NCBI GenBank assembly: GCA_021802085.1 | Contig: JAKAAZ010000009.1 | Span: forward strand, 1-29,775 | Direction of reading: 5' to 3' | Origin: Acidobacteriota bacterium | Lineage (GTDB): Bacteria > Acidobacteriota > Terriglobia > Terriglobales > Acidobacteriaceae | DNA: 29,775 bases | Shown: positions 23,278 to 29,775 of the stretch, in pieces | How positions within the stretch are numbered: the stretch's first letter is position 1 | Layout: every line of letters starts with the position of its first letter | The notes under the pieces: model-generated | Seen by the model: only the letters and a program-made list of their open reading frames with translations | Told to the model about the DNA's origin: nothing | Database searches by the model: none | Program-made: the position numbers and the translations under genes

Positions 23278-24411
23278 TTGGAACAATCGAACGTGCGAAG
23301 AGTTTCGATCGGCAGATTCGAGTTTGACGTCCACCCTCTAGAACAGCAGACACTGGAGGCGGCATTTGACCGCCTTTACAGAAGTGTAATGGTTGAAGAA
23401 GCGGAGCCCCAGCTTGACAGTGAATTCAGAGCCGCCGCGTCTCAGTATTTCGATCGCTACGTCGTTAGTCCCGACGCGCCGGCAGCACACGACCATTACT
23501 TTTATGGCTTTTCGCCGCTTTGGGCCTATTTTCGTAGCAAGGGCAGGCTCGATTGGGCTGAGAAGATCTGGCAATTAGCCCTCGATCCGGCTAGAGAGTG
23601 GGAAGATGCGCATTCGGGACAACAGATTGACAAAGGGGTTCCCTACTATTTCTGGGCAATAGCTGCTCTCTTGAGGGGAGGTATTGACAGTGGCTATGTC
23701 CTGGCACATCAAGCTGCGGAAGAAGACAGCCGGACCTCGTCTGGGATCAAATACCCAGATACTCCAGCTTATGCGTTAGTCAGTCTCAACTATGACAAAG
23801 TCAATCAAGCATTCAAGGGTTGGGTCGATGAACAGGCCAATTTCTTCCGGGTGTTCATCACGGACTATTGCAATGTATACGGACGACCTTTCAGCATCGA
23901 CGACGTAAGAGATAAATTCCTTCGTAATCCCCCGAATCACGACGTAGTCTTTCTTCTCACTCACACACTCGCACGGCTGAGGGAAATGTCGGAGATACCT
24001 TGCAGGGCCAAGCAAAACCAATTTGTTGGCCAGCTCCAGCTGAATCTTCTCTTTGACCTTTTGCTTGTCATCGACAATGCAATAAAGCAAAAGAACATAT
24101 CCAAATGGCAGTTCGTCGATCACGGCACCTTTCTTCTCGATCATGCTGGTCATGCGCTTCCACAGATGGGAGAGATTAATGCTCAATTCAAGGCTAATTT
24201 TGGGTCGTGCACCACAGACGCACTCGACGGCAAACTGATGATCTTTGGAAGAATTCTTGATAGATTGCAGTGCGACGTTGCATTAGCCTATGGACTCAGA
24301 AACCGCGGAGCGCACAAGGTTGAATCGGATTCAGTCATCTGGAACGATTTCGACCGGATTGAGAGATCGGTGTTTCGGACCTTGTGCGCCACGATAGATT
24401 ATCTCTATTGA
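23278..24411 (+). CDS. unknown protein with C-terminal HEPN-like (RNase) motif
   Basis: This 377-residue protein is not a family I can name. It appears mostly alpha-helical and soluble. Residues 70-150 look like helical repeats (WAYFRSKGRLDWAEKIWQLA). The C-terminal third has a helix LLFDLLLVIDNAIKQKN and then ALAYGLRNRGAHKV (335-348). This contains Arg341-x4-His346, the R-x4-6-H motif that forms the active site of HEPN ribonucleases, preceded by the usual hydrophobic helix. HEPN proteins commonly act as toxins or abortive-infection effectors, which fits its place after a SPARTA operon. The TTG start has a weak GGA before it, and a GTG at 23293 is an alternative. Sampled lines have visibly lower GC (near 48%) than the flanking genes, suggesting a separate origin. 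It is convergent with the relaxase gene. Confidence 0.6.
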   Translation: MEQSNVRRVSIGRFEFDVHPLEQQTLEAAFDRLYRSVMVEEAEPQLDSEFRAAASQYFDRYVVSPDAPAAHDHYFYGFSPLWAYFRSKGRLDWAEKIWQLALDPAREWEDAHSGQQIDKGVPYYFWAIAALLRGGIDSGYVLAHQAAEEDSRTSSGIKYPDTPAYALVSLNYDKVNQAFKGWVDEQANFFRVFITDYCNVYGRPFSIDDVRDKFLRNPPNHDVVFLLTHTLARLREMSEIPCRAKQNQFVGQLQLNLLFDLLLVIDNAIKQKNISKWQFVDHGTFLLDHAGHALPQMGEINAQFKANFGSCTTDALDGKLMIFGRILDRLQCDVALAYGLRNRGAHKVESDSVIWNDFDRIERSVFRTLCATIDYLY

Positions 24412-24500
24412 TGCCATTCCAGATCTCAAAAGTGGCGGTGTGTGTTGCTGTGACCGAACCAGAGGCCACTGCTATCAGGCGGCTTGTGTGGGCAATTGCG

Positions 24501-24525
24501 ATTTTGCAGACGTCGTCTGCAAAAT
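24501..24525. repeat. near-perfect 25-bp palindrome at a convergent gene junction
   Basis: ATTTTGCAGACG (24501-24512) and CGTCTGCAAAAT (24514-24525) are exact reverse complements around a single T. The symmetry continues as GCG/CGC with one extra base. It lies between the stops of the HEPN-like and relaxase genes. As RNA, the T-run would be inside the stem on both strands, which is the opposite of a normal intrinsic terminator. A protein-binding site or recombination site is as likely. Confidence 0.5.
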
Positions 24526-24538
24526 TCGCAAATCTGGA

Positions 24539-27256
24539 TCAGTCCATTCCGAGTTCCCGTCCAATGTGCGCAGATTGATTGATTTCAAACGCGGCAGTCT
24601 TGGTCACCTCCGTGCCAAGATGCTGAGCGAGTTTTGTAACGTCGTCAGTGAAGATTGTTGCTTCATGACTGGCGCGTGAAATCGCCACGTAACCGAACCG
24701 GGAACTGAGCAAATCCGGATGCACGCTTGTGTCGGCGTGAATCAGGACGCGCTCGGCGGTGAGTCCCTGGGCACTGTGGCTGGTGACCGCGTAACCGTGG
24801 TCAAAGTGACGGTGGTCGGTGGCATTGAATTCGAGCTGTCGATTGTCGTCGAGACGTGCGGCGACATGGCCGTCAGGCTGAATGGACTCGATCACGGCGA
24901 GATCCCGGTTGGCGACGCCAAGTTGCTTGTCCGGCGCAGTGAACTGGATGCGGTCGCCGGGGGCGAATTCGTGTGCCGCCTCCCTATAGACGCTGACGCC
25001 GGCCAAGCGGCGCGGATCATAAGTGACGAGTTCGCCTGATTCCTTTTGAACCGTTAGCAGGTTATTTGCGGGATCGACGGCGGCAACCACGGCGTAGGAG
25101 CCGGCTTCGATTCCCGCAGCTTTGCTTCCGCGGGCGAAGCGGATCGTTTCGCCCGGCTCATAGTGGCTTGCCCAGGCGCGTTCCGCCCCGGTCATGTCCT
25201 GGCGCTGTGCAAGGATTCTGAAGCTATGGTCATCGGGGGACAGCGATCCGTTTGCCTTCAGTTCTGTGCGAACAGCACGGTTGAGGTCGCGCCGGGAGGC
25301 ATTGTCGGGTGAAACGATCAGAGTGTTTGCTGGCGACTCGGCGTAGGCGCGCGCAATGGCTCTTATTCGTTGCTGCGGATCGGGCATTTCCTGAACGCGG
25401 CCCTGATTCTGGAGCAAGTCGAGGGCCGCAGCGGACCGGCCACGGGCCACCAACTCGACAGCGGATTTGAGGGCCGGATCGCGCTGCCGCACAATCTCAT
25501 CGAGTTTCGCGGTGCGCATCCCGGCCTGCTGCAACTGCTCGAAGGGACGGCCCGCTTCGACGCCCTGATGCTGACGTGTATCCCCGATCAATAGCACGCG
25601 GTCATTCTGTCCAAGACGGGTAAGGAACTCGCGGACCTGGCGCGTGCTCGCAAGGCTCGATTCATCGACAAAGTAAAATCGGTGCCTGTCCGTCCCGGTC
25701 TCATTGGCGCGGCTGCCTGCAAGGAAACCCTGCAAAGTGCCTGCTTCGATCCCAGCCTCGCGGAGCTGGCGCGCAGCGCGCGAAGTCGGAGCGAACCCCT
25801 GTACTTCGTACCCCTGTGCCTCTGCCGCGGCACGCAGCACGGCAAGCGCCGTGGTCTTCCCCGAGCCGGCATAGCCTTGGATTCCCTGGACGCGATCCGT
25901 CGAACTGAGCACTTCCTCGACTACTGCTTTCTGAGCCCGATTCAAGTACACGTGATCCTCCGCTATGCGGTAGGCGTGGGGCCGGTCCAGAATGGGCTGG
26001 ACCTGGCGCTGGCCTTCCTGAACCCGATGCAAAATTTCGCGTTCCGCCTCGATGGTCCGGGCCGTCGTGAGCTTGCGGCCGGGCATGGAGTGAGGCCGCT
26101 CCACGGATTGAAATTCGCCGGAGGCAATCCGCGCGTTGAGGTTGGCGCGCACCTGGCTGTAGACGATCTCGCCCATGCCGCGGCGCAGAGAATCCCGAAC
26201 CAAAGCACGCTCATCGACCACGGCTTCGCGCTCGAAGTTCTTGTCTCGGGAGAAGGTGACCGCCTCCCGGACCCGCTGCGGCAGATTCATTTCCTGGCTT
26301 TGCGTCCGGACGCGCGCCTGCGCGGCGTGGACCACGGCTTCGGCCTGATTGCCATATTCCGCGGCCAGTTTTCGGTGCGCCGCCATGACCTCCCTGAGCG
26401 AGTGGATTTCCTTGTGGTCCCGCGTCGAATGCGCCGCGATCTCCGCGGCTTCCTTGCCGTTTCGGCCGGTTCGTTCAAGATAATCGCGTATCTGCTGGCT
26501 ACGCGGGCTCGATGCGTCAAGGTACTCCTGCGTGTAGCCCTTGATTTCCGGGGCTCCGCTTCTGCCGACTGCGATTTCGTACCCGAGCTGGCGCAGGCGG
26601 TAGGTCAATTCAGACTGGTAAATCGCCGTGGCGAATTGCTGGGAGGCGAAGAGGCTCTGCGGCTGCAATGCACGGTATTCGCCTGTCTCGCGCTGGGTCA
26701 GATTGAAAATGACCGCATGGGTGTGGAGCTGCGGGGCTGCGTAGCCGTTCACGGGGCGCGCCGTGTCGTGCTCGAACTTGGCTGCGATGAACCTGCCCGT
26801 TGCCTCGGCGGGATGATTGCCCCCGATCCGGGCCATAGTGTACGACTCCAGGTGTTCGAGGGCGGTACGCACCGCCTCGCGGTGCGCCTCGCGGACGCGG
26901 TAATCACCGCCGACCAGAGCGGTCAGCGACACCGACTTCGGCGCGGAAAATGTTGCATCCCACCCCGCGCGGTGTTCCATCGTTTTGATTGTGTTGCCGT
27001 CGGCGTCCTTATATAGGTAGGAAGCGCGCTGCCGGACAAGCTGCTCCCCCGTTCGCGGGTGCTGACCCTGGCTCAGCCGCGCAAAATCTTCGGCTGAGAC
27101 GGCGCCGGCGAGTGCAAATTTCACCGCCAGACGCCCCTGCCACTCCCCGGCAATTTCGCCACGCTGGGACCAGTAGTTCTGTTCCTTGGCTGTGAACTCC
27201 TTCTGGTGGTAGCTCTGCGCCTGGCCTGCCGAAAGCGGCTTGGAGATGGTGAGCAT
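24539..27256 (-). CDS. MobF/TrwC-type conjugative relaxase with SF1 helicase
   Basis: This 905-residue protein nicks oriT, stays bound to the 5' end of the transferred strand and unwinds the DNA. The N-terminal relaxase domain (1-300) begins MLTISKPLSAGQAQSYHQKE with candidate catalytic Tyr16 and Tyr28, then the family motif DATFSAPKSVS (100-110), and the metal-binding histidines His163 and LHTH (His178, His180). The RecD-like helicase has Walker A GYAGSGKT (461-468), FVDESSL, GDTRQHQGVEAGRPF, and the C-terminal 'TSHSAQGLTAERVLIHADTS' and YVAISRASHEATIFTDD. Key residues are intact, so it should work. It follows the coupling-protein gene after 6 bases, in the trwA-trwB-trwC order. It is slightly shorter than R388 TrwC. 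Confidence 0.95.
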   Translation of the reverse strand: MLTISKPLSAGQAQSYHQKEFTAKEQNYWSQRGEIAGEWQGRLAVKFALAGAVSAEDFARLSQGQHPRTGEQLVRQRASYLYKDADGNTIKTMEHRAGWDATFSAPKSVSLTALVGGDYRVREAHREAVRTALEHLESYTMARIGGNHPAEATGRFIAAKFEHDTARPVNGYAAPQLHTHAVIFNLTQRETGEYRALQPQSLFASQQFATAIYQSELTYRLRQLGYEIAVGRSGAPEIKGYTQEYLDASSPRSQQIRDYLERTGRNGKEAAEIAAHSTRDHKEIHSLREVMAAHRKLAAEYGNQAEAVVHAAQARVRTQSQEMNLPQRVREAVTFSRDKNFEREAVVDERALVRDSLRRGMGEIVYSQVRANLNARIASGEFQSVERPHSMPGRKLTTARTIEAEREILHRVQEGQRQVQPILDRPHAYRIAEDHVYLNRAQKAVVEEVLSSTDRVQGIQGYAGSGKTTALAVLRAAAEAQGYEVQGFAPTSRAARQLREAGIEAGTLQGFLAGSRANETGTDRHRFYFVDESSLASTRQVREFLTRLGQNDRVLLIGDTRQHQGVEAGRPFEQLQQAGMRTAKLDEIVRQRDPALKSAVELVARGRSAAALDLLQNQGRVQEMPDPQQRIRAIARAYAESPANTLIVSPDNASRRDLNRAVRTELKANGSLSPDDHSFRILAQRQDMTGAERAWASHYEPGETIRFARGSKAAGIEAGSYAVVAAVDPANNLLTVQKESGELVTYDPRRLAGVSVYREAAHEFAPGDRIQFTAPDKQLGVANRDLAVIESIQPDGHVAARLDDNRQLEFNATDHRHFDHGYAVTSHSAQGLTAERVLIHADTSVHPDLLSSRFGYVAISRASHEATIFTDDVTKLAQHLGTEVTKTAAFEINQSAHIGRELGMD

Positions 27257-27262
27257 ACGGCC

Positions 27263-29170
27263 TCACATCGTGGTCGTATCGAAGGAAAGAGCCTCCTGCT
27301 GCTCCTTCCCGGCACGTCTTGCTTTTCGCTCTGGAGGCTTCTCACGGACGATGGGCCGAACCACGTCGCGAAGGTCGCGCTTGAAGATTTTCTCTGCGAC
27401 TTTGGGCAGTTCCACCTTCGGGAGACGGAAACGTGTGACGCAATTTTCGTACTTGAGGTATCCATGCAGGTCGGGCAGACCTTCGATCTCCGAGGCCATC
27501 ACCAGCGGTTCGATCTGGCGGTCAAGGGAGAAGCTTCGCCCGCGCCGCGTGCCGTCGTAGCGGCTCTCCTTCAGGCGTTCGATCTCCACTTCGCCGATTG
27601 CTTCGCTGATCCACTTCGCCGATGGCGGGTCGGTCACCCGGAAATACATTTTCGAGCTTGGCTGCGAGAGCATCGCGCTGGCTTCCTTGCCGTAATGCGC
27701 TTCGATCTGCGCCGGGTTCTGGAACCCGAGAACAATCGGGTTCCCCCACTTACGGCTTTGCGTCAGAGCCGTATGCAGCACCGGCAGCTTATGCAGGTCC
27801 GCAAGCTCGTCGATCACAAGCCATGTTGGGTGGTGGTGCGGTTCCGGCTCGTTCAGCAGACGCATGACGAGCCAATCGAACCATACGGAGATGAGTGGCC
27901 GCAGCGGCTGGAGGTAGCTGGGAAAGCTGGTGATAAAGATCCATCCCTTCCGCTCGCGTTCCCATGCTCTGGCCGTCCATTTCGATGTCGTTTTCTCGAC
28001 GGGCGGCAGGTACCGGAAGGCATTGGCCACCATGCCGAGCGCGCTTAACACCCCGCTGCGCTGCGCTGGCGCGAAGGCATCGATCAGTTCCTGCATCTCG
28101 GTGCCCTGGACCTTTTTCTCGATTACGCTTGGGTTCGACATCCACGCCACGAGCTGCGCCGGGCTGGGGCCGAATGTGCAGAGGTAAGCGAAAATTTTTC
28201 GGGGCGCATCGATGAAAAACTGGTTGATGTCGTTCTCCGGGAACAGAGACGCGGCCATGGTTTCCGCCTCCGCCATGTCCTCCACCTCATCGACGGGCGA
28301 CCAGTACGGGCAGCGGGTATCGATCGGATTGAGCACGATGTCGCCGCGTTTTTCGTCGAAGAACTGCTGGAGAAATCCCGCCGAAGAGTCGTATACGATG
28401 GCGTTGTCGCCACGGGCCTTGACCTCCAAGAGAATTTGCCGGATGGCCGTGGATTTGCCGCTGCCGGTGTCGCCGATCATCGCGAGATGCTTATTTTCGG
28501 CGAGCGCCGGGAGGCGGACGACGGTGCCTTTCTTGTTCACCGCGAGGCCCAGCCCATGCGATTGGAACCGTTCGGTGAAAGCCTTCGGCTCCAGCATCTC
28601 CGGCCCGCGCAGTCGGCGTCCGTAGCGGAGCCGCCTGCGCCGGGCAACGTCCCATCCCGCCGTAAAGCAGAGGCCGATCGCCAGCAGGCCAAGCGTCGCT
28701 TCGATGGGCCGGGAAAAGAGCAGAATCGGGCTGTGGCCGCCGTACACCCATCGGGCAAGGTAAGCATGGAGAGCCTGGTTGCGGTACGTCCGCGCGCGCT
28801 CCCGGTAGAGCGTGCGAACTCCCTGACTGAGAGCCAACGGCGAGAGTTCCAGCGGAATGGGTTTGCCACCGGGCAGCACGGTTTTGCCTGGCTCCACATC
28901 GTTGTCGAGGGCGGGGCGGGGCTTTCCTCTGGCATCGAGAACATAAAGCAACTGGTACTTGCCGGTGGGCCGGATTGCCCCCGCCATTTCTGTCCGAAGG
29001 TAGTAAGGCAGGTAGTAACGTTGGAGCGGCGTGAGGCGGAAATGGAAGCAGAGCCACATCAAAAGACCGCAAAGAACCGCGCTTCCGAATACGGCTCCCC
29101 AGGTGTAAACCGGCCCATGTGGAGGCCACATCGTGGACTCATTCCGGCCCCATTTGTAGATGTTGGACAT
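27263..29170 (-). CDS. type IV coupling protein (TrwB/TraD/VirD4 family)
   Basis: This 635-residue inner-membrane ATPase links the relaxosome to the type IV secretion channel and pumps DNA. Two transmembrane helices are visible near residues 22-42 ('YTWGAVFGSAVLCGLLMWLC') and 148-172. The cytoplasmic ATPase has Walker A GDTGSGKS (233-240) and Walker B LVIDELADL (451-459), with the TrwB-like run FQNPAQIEAHYGKEASAMLSQ cut by no gaps. The tail is strongly basic (REKPPERKARRAGKE). A strong AGGAGG site precedes the ATG, placed in the end of the upstream ribbon-helix-helix gene. The type IV secretion genes needed for self-transfer are not in the window, so the element could be conjugative or only mobilizable. 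Confidence 0.93.
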   Translation of the reverse strand: MSNIYKWGRNESTMWPPHGPVYTWGAVFGSAVLCGLLMWLCFHFRLTPLQRYYLPYYLRTEMAGAIRPTGKYQLLYVLDARGKPRPALDNDVEPGKTVLPGGKPIPLELSPLALSQGVRTLYRERARTYRNQALHAYLARWVYGGHSPILLFSRPIEATLGLLAIGLCFTAGWDVARRRRLRYGRRLRGPEMLEPKAFTERFQSHGLGLAVNKKGTVVRLPALAENKHLAMIGDTGSGKSTAIRQILLEVKARGDNAIVYDSSAGFLQQFFDEKRGDIVLNPIDTRCPYWSPVDEVEDMAEAETMAASLFPENDINQFFIDAPRKIFAYLCTFGPSPAQLVAWMSNPSVIEKKVQGTEMQELIDAFAPAQRSGVLSALGMVANAFRYLPPVEKTTSKWTARAWERERKGWIFITSFPSYLQPLRPLISVWFDWLVMRLLNEPEPHHHPTWLVIDELADLHKLPVLHTALTQSRKWGNPIVLGFQNPAQIEAHYGKEASAMLSQPSSKMYFRVTDPPSAKWISEAIGEVEIERLKESRYDGTRRGRSFSLDRQIEPLVMASEIEGLPDLHGYLKYENCVTRFRLPKVELPKVAEKIFKRDLRDVVRPIVREKPPERKARRAGKEQQEALSFDTTTM

Positions 29171-29173
29171 GAA

Positions 29174-29557
29174 TTATTCCTCCTCCTGCCCGCGCCGGGC
29201 GAGCAGCTCGCGCGCCTTCGTGTGCTTTGTCGCATGGATCTGCTCGACGAGTTTTCGGAACTGTTCGGCGCTCATTTTTTGGCCCGACACCAGGGGCTGC
29301 AGCGCGTTCATCACAAGAAGTTCAAGGCCGACCAGCTCGGTGAATGCGTGCATGGCAATCTTCTCTTCCGCTTCGTCGCGCAACTCCCGTACGATCACAT
29401 CGCGAACCCATTCGCTCAGCCACTGTCCCCGCGTCGTCGCCATACGTTCCGCTTCCGCCATTTCGATCTCGGAGAGCTTTGTGCTCACGGTCCGGTTCCG
29501 GCTGATCTTCGAAGCCTGCCCGCCTGCTTCCTGTTCCCCTGTTTGAGCTGTGTTCAT
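29174..29557 (-). CDS. TrwA/MobC-like ribbon-helix-helix relaxosome protein
   Basis: This 127-residue protein starts with a disordered lead and a ribbon-helix-helix segment (about residues 18-63: SRNRTVSTKLSEIEMAEAE, RMATTRGQWLSEWVRDVIV). A helical tail follows. Proteins of this kind bind oriT, bend it for the relaxase and repress their own operon. The ATG at 29557 is preferred over an earlier frame opening because of a strong GGAGGTG site just upstream. It is 3 bases from the coupling-protein gene and first of the transfer operon, as trwA is in R388. Repeated GTAGCTA inverted repeats directly upstream are likely its binding sites. Confidence 0.82.
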   Translation of the reverse strand: MNTAQTGEQEAGGQASKISRNRTVSTKLSEIEMAEAERMATTRGQWLSEWVRDVIVRELRDEAEEKIAMHAFTELVGLELLVMNALQPLVSGQKMSAEQFRKLVEQIHATKHTKARELLARRGQEEE

Positions 29558-29578
29558 CTGTTCACCTCCGCTGCGGAA

Positions 29579-29596
29579 GGTAGCCATATAGCTACC
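29579..29596. promoter_or_regulatory. inverted repeat GGTAGC-N6-GCTACC, candidate operator
   Basis: GGTAGC (29579-29584) and GCTACC (29591-29596) flank CATATA, 22 bases before the start of the ribbon-helix-helix gene. It shares the GTAGCTA-like half-site with the stronger dyad at 29635-29656, so both are probably bound by the same protein, overlapping the promoter. Confidence 0.6.
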
Positions 29597-29634
29597 AGCC
29601 GTCCGTAATTGCCTTTGTTTTCAATCAGTCTCTA

Positions 29635-29656
29635 TATAGCTACCAAAGTAGCTATA
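29635..29656. promoter_or_regulatory. perfect 9-bp inverted repeat, operator/oriT site
   Basis: TATAGCTAC (29635-29643) and GTAGCTATA (29648-29656) are perfect reverse complements around CAAA. With the first repeat this gives four half-sites upstream of the trwA-like gene. It is a likely site for that protein. Confidence 0.65.
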
Positions 29657-29775
29657 CAGCACCCTTTCAGGGGTGGAGTGTCGAAATAAACCCGGTGCGC
29701 AGCACCGCACCTATTGCCTGAGCTGGAATTATTCATTACGAGGACGTGAATCATGGGTAACCTCGGATGATTTGG

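Larger units (their letters stand above)
29579..29722. other. candidate origin of transfer (oriT) region
   Basis: The segment upstream of the relaxosome gene holds the two GTAGCTA dyads, a CACCC/GGGTG hairpin (about 29660-29675) and GGTGC-GCA-GCACC (29694-29706). MobF systems place oriT beside the trwA-like gene, with several inverted repeats around nic. The nic site itself is not recognised, and the region may run past the window edge. Confidence 0.5.

Noticed and set aside
24501..24525. Bidirectional intrinsic terminator
   Set aside because: The T-runs are in the stem rather than after it on both strands, so it was kept only as an unexplained palindrome.
25682..27016. Long plus-strand open frame inside the relaxase gene
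   Set aside because: It is antisense to the relaxase domain, whose motifs are complete, and the frame shows no domain pattern.
28436..29608. Long plus-strand open frame opposite the coupling protein and the ribbon-helix-helix gene
   Set aside because: It is antisense to two motif-bearing genes with good ribosome sites and has no recognisable content.
29657..29667. CAGCACCCTTT near the right end as the opposite arm of the attachment site
   Set aside because: It is one 11-base match with no copy of the tRNA 3' end beside it; chance or a role in oriT is as likely.
29754..29771. ATG near the right edge as the start of a further gene
   Set aside because: The frame meets a stop after five codons.
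1..29775. CRISPR array, insertion sequence or rRNA
   Set aside because: No regularly spaced repeats, transposase motifs or rRNA segments were seen on either strand.

Overview
The window reads as one end of an integrated conjugative or mobilizable element (ICE/IME) in a high-GC bacterium. The host is probably an acidobacterium: the element carries a PadR regulator overlapping a large orphan FtsX-type permease of the duplicated kind (ADOP) that is characteristic of Acidobacteria. The phylum call is inference; the gene families are seen in the sequence.

Layout. At the left edge lies tRNA-Asp(GTC) (50-126), the likely chromosomal attachment site. Just inside it, on the minus strand, are a tyrosine recombinase and an overlapping excisionase-like helix-turn-helix gene. 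The 3' part of the integrase gene is dense with AGGGTGCTGAA repeats, two of which form a terminator-like hairpin. Next come a LysR regulator, two small hypothetical ORFs and the PadR-ADOP pair. A minus-strand plasmid-type module follows: ArdC-like antirestriction/metalloprotease protein, a DUF6908-like protein, and a large ParB-like protein with cysteine motifs. A structured non-coding stretch of about 450 bases (10027-10472) separates it from the plus-strand defence block.

Defence block (10473-24411). A tight co-directional gene string begins with a 22-codon leader ORF and a small ribbon-helix-helix protein. It continues with a SNF2-type helicase carrying a C-terminal DUF3883-like nuclease fold, a DUF1156 DNA methyltransferase with a DPPY motif, and a DUF499 AAA-type ATPase. 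It then runs, with a single base between stop and start, into a TIR-APAZ protein and an overlapping short Argonaute, which is a SPARTA-type NADase immune pair. Gaps along the string are 21, 3, 14, 1 and -14 bases. The SPARTA pair is therefore built into the same transcription unit as a DISARM-like helicase/methylase/ATPase set. After a 326-base gap comes a lower-GC gene whose C-terminus has an R-x4-H motif typical of HEPN ribonucleases.

Transfer block (24539-29775, minus strand). This holds a MobF/TrwC-type relaxase-helicase, a TrwB/VirD4-type coupling protein and a TrwA/MobC-like ribbon-helix-helix protein. Upstream is a repeat-rich segment with GTAGCTA inverted repeats that looks like an operator/oriT region. 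The far end of the element is not in the window.

How it works together (inference): integrase and Xis move the element in and out of tRNA-Asp, the Trw-like genes transfer it, and ArdC protects incoming DNA. The defence string protects the host by modification-linked DNA attack plus guide-triggered NAD+ depletion, with a possible RNase as a further layer.
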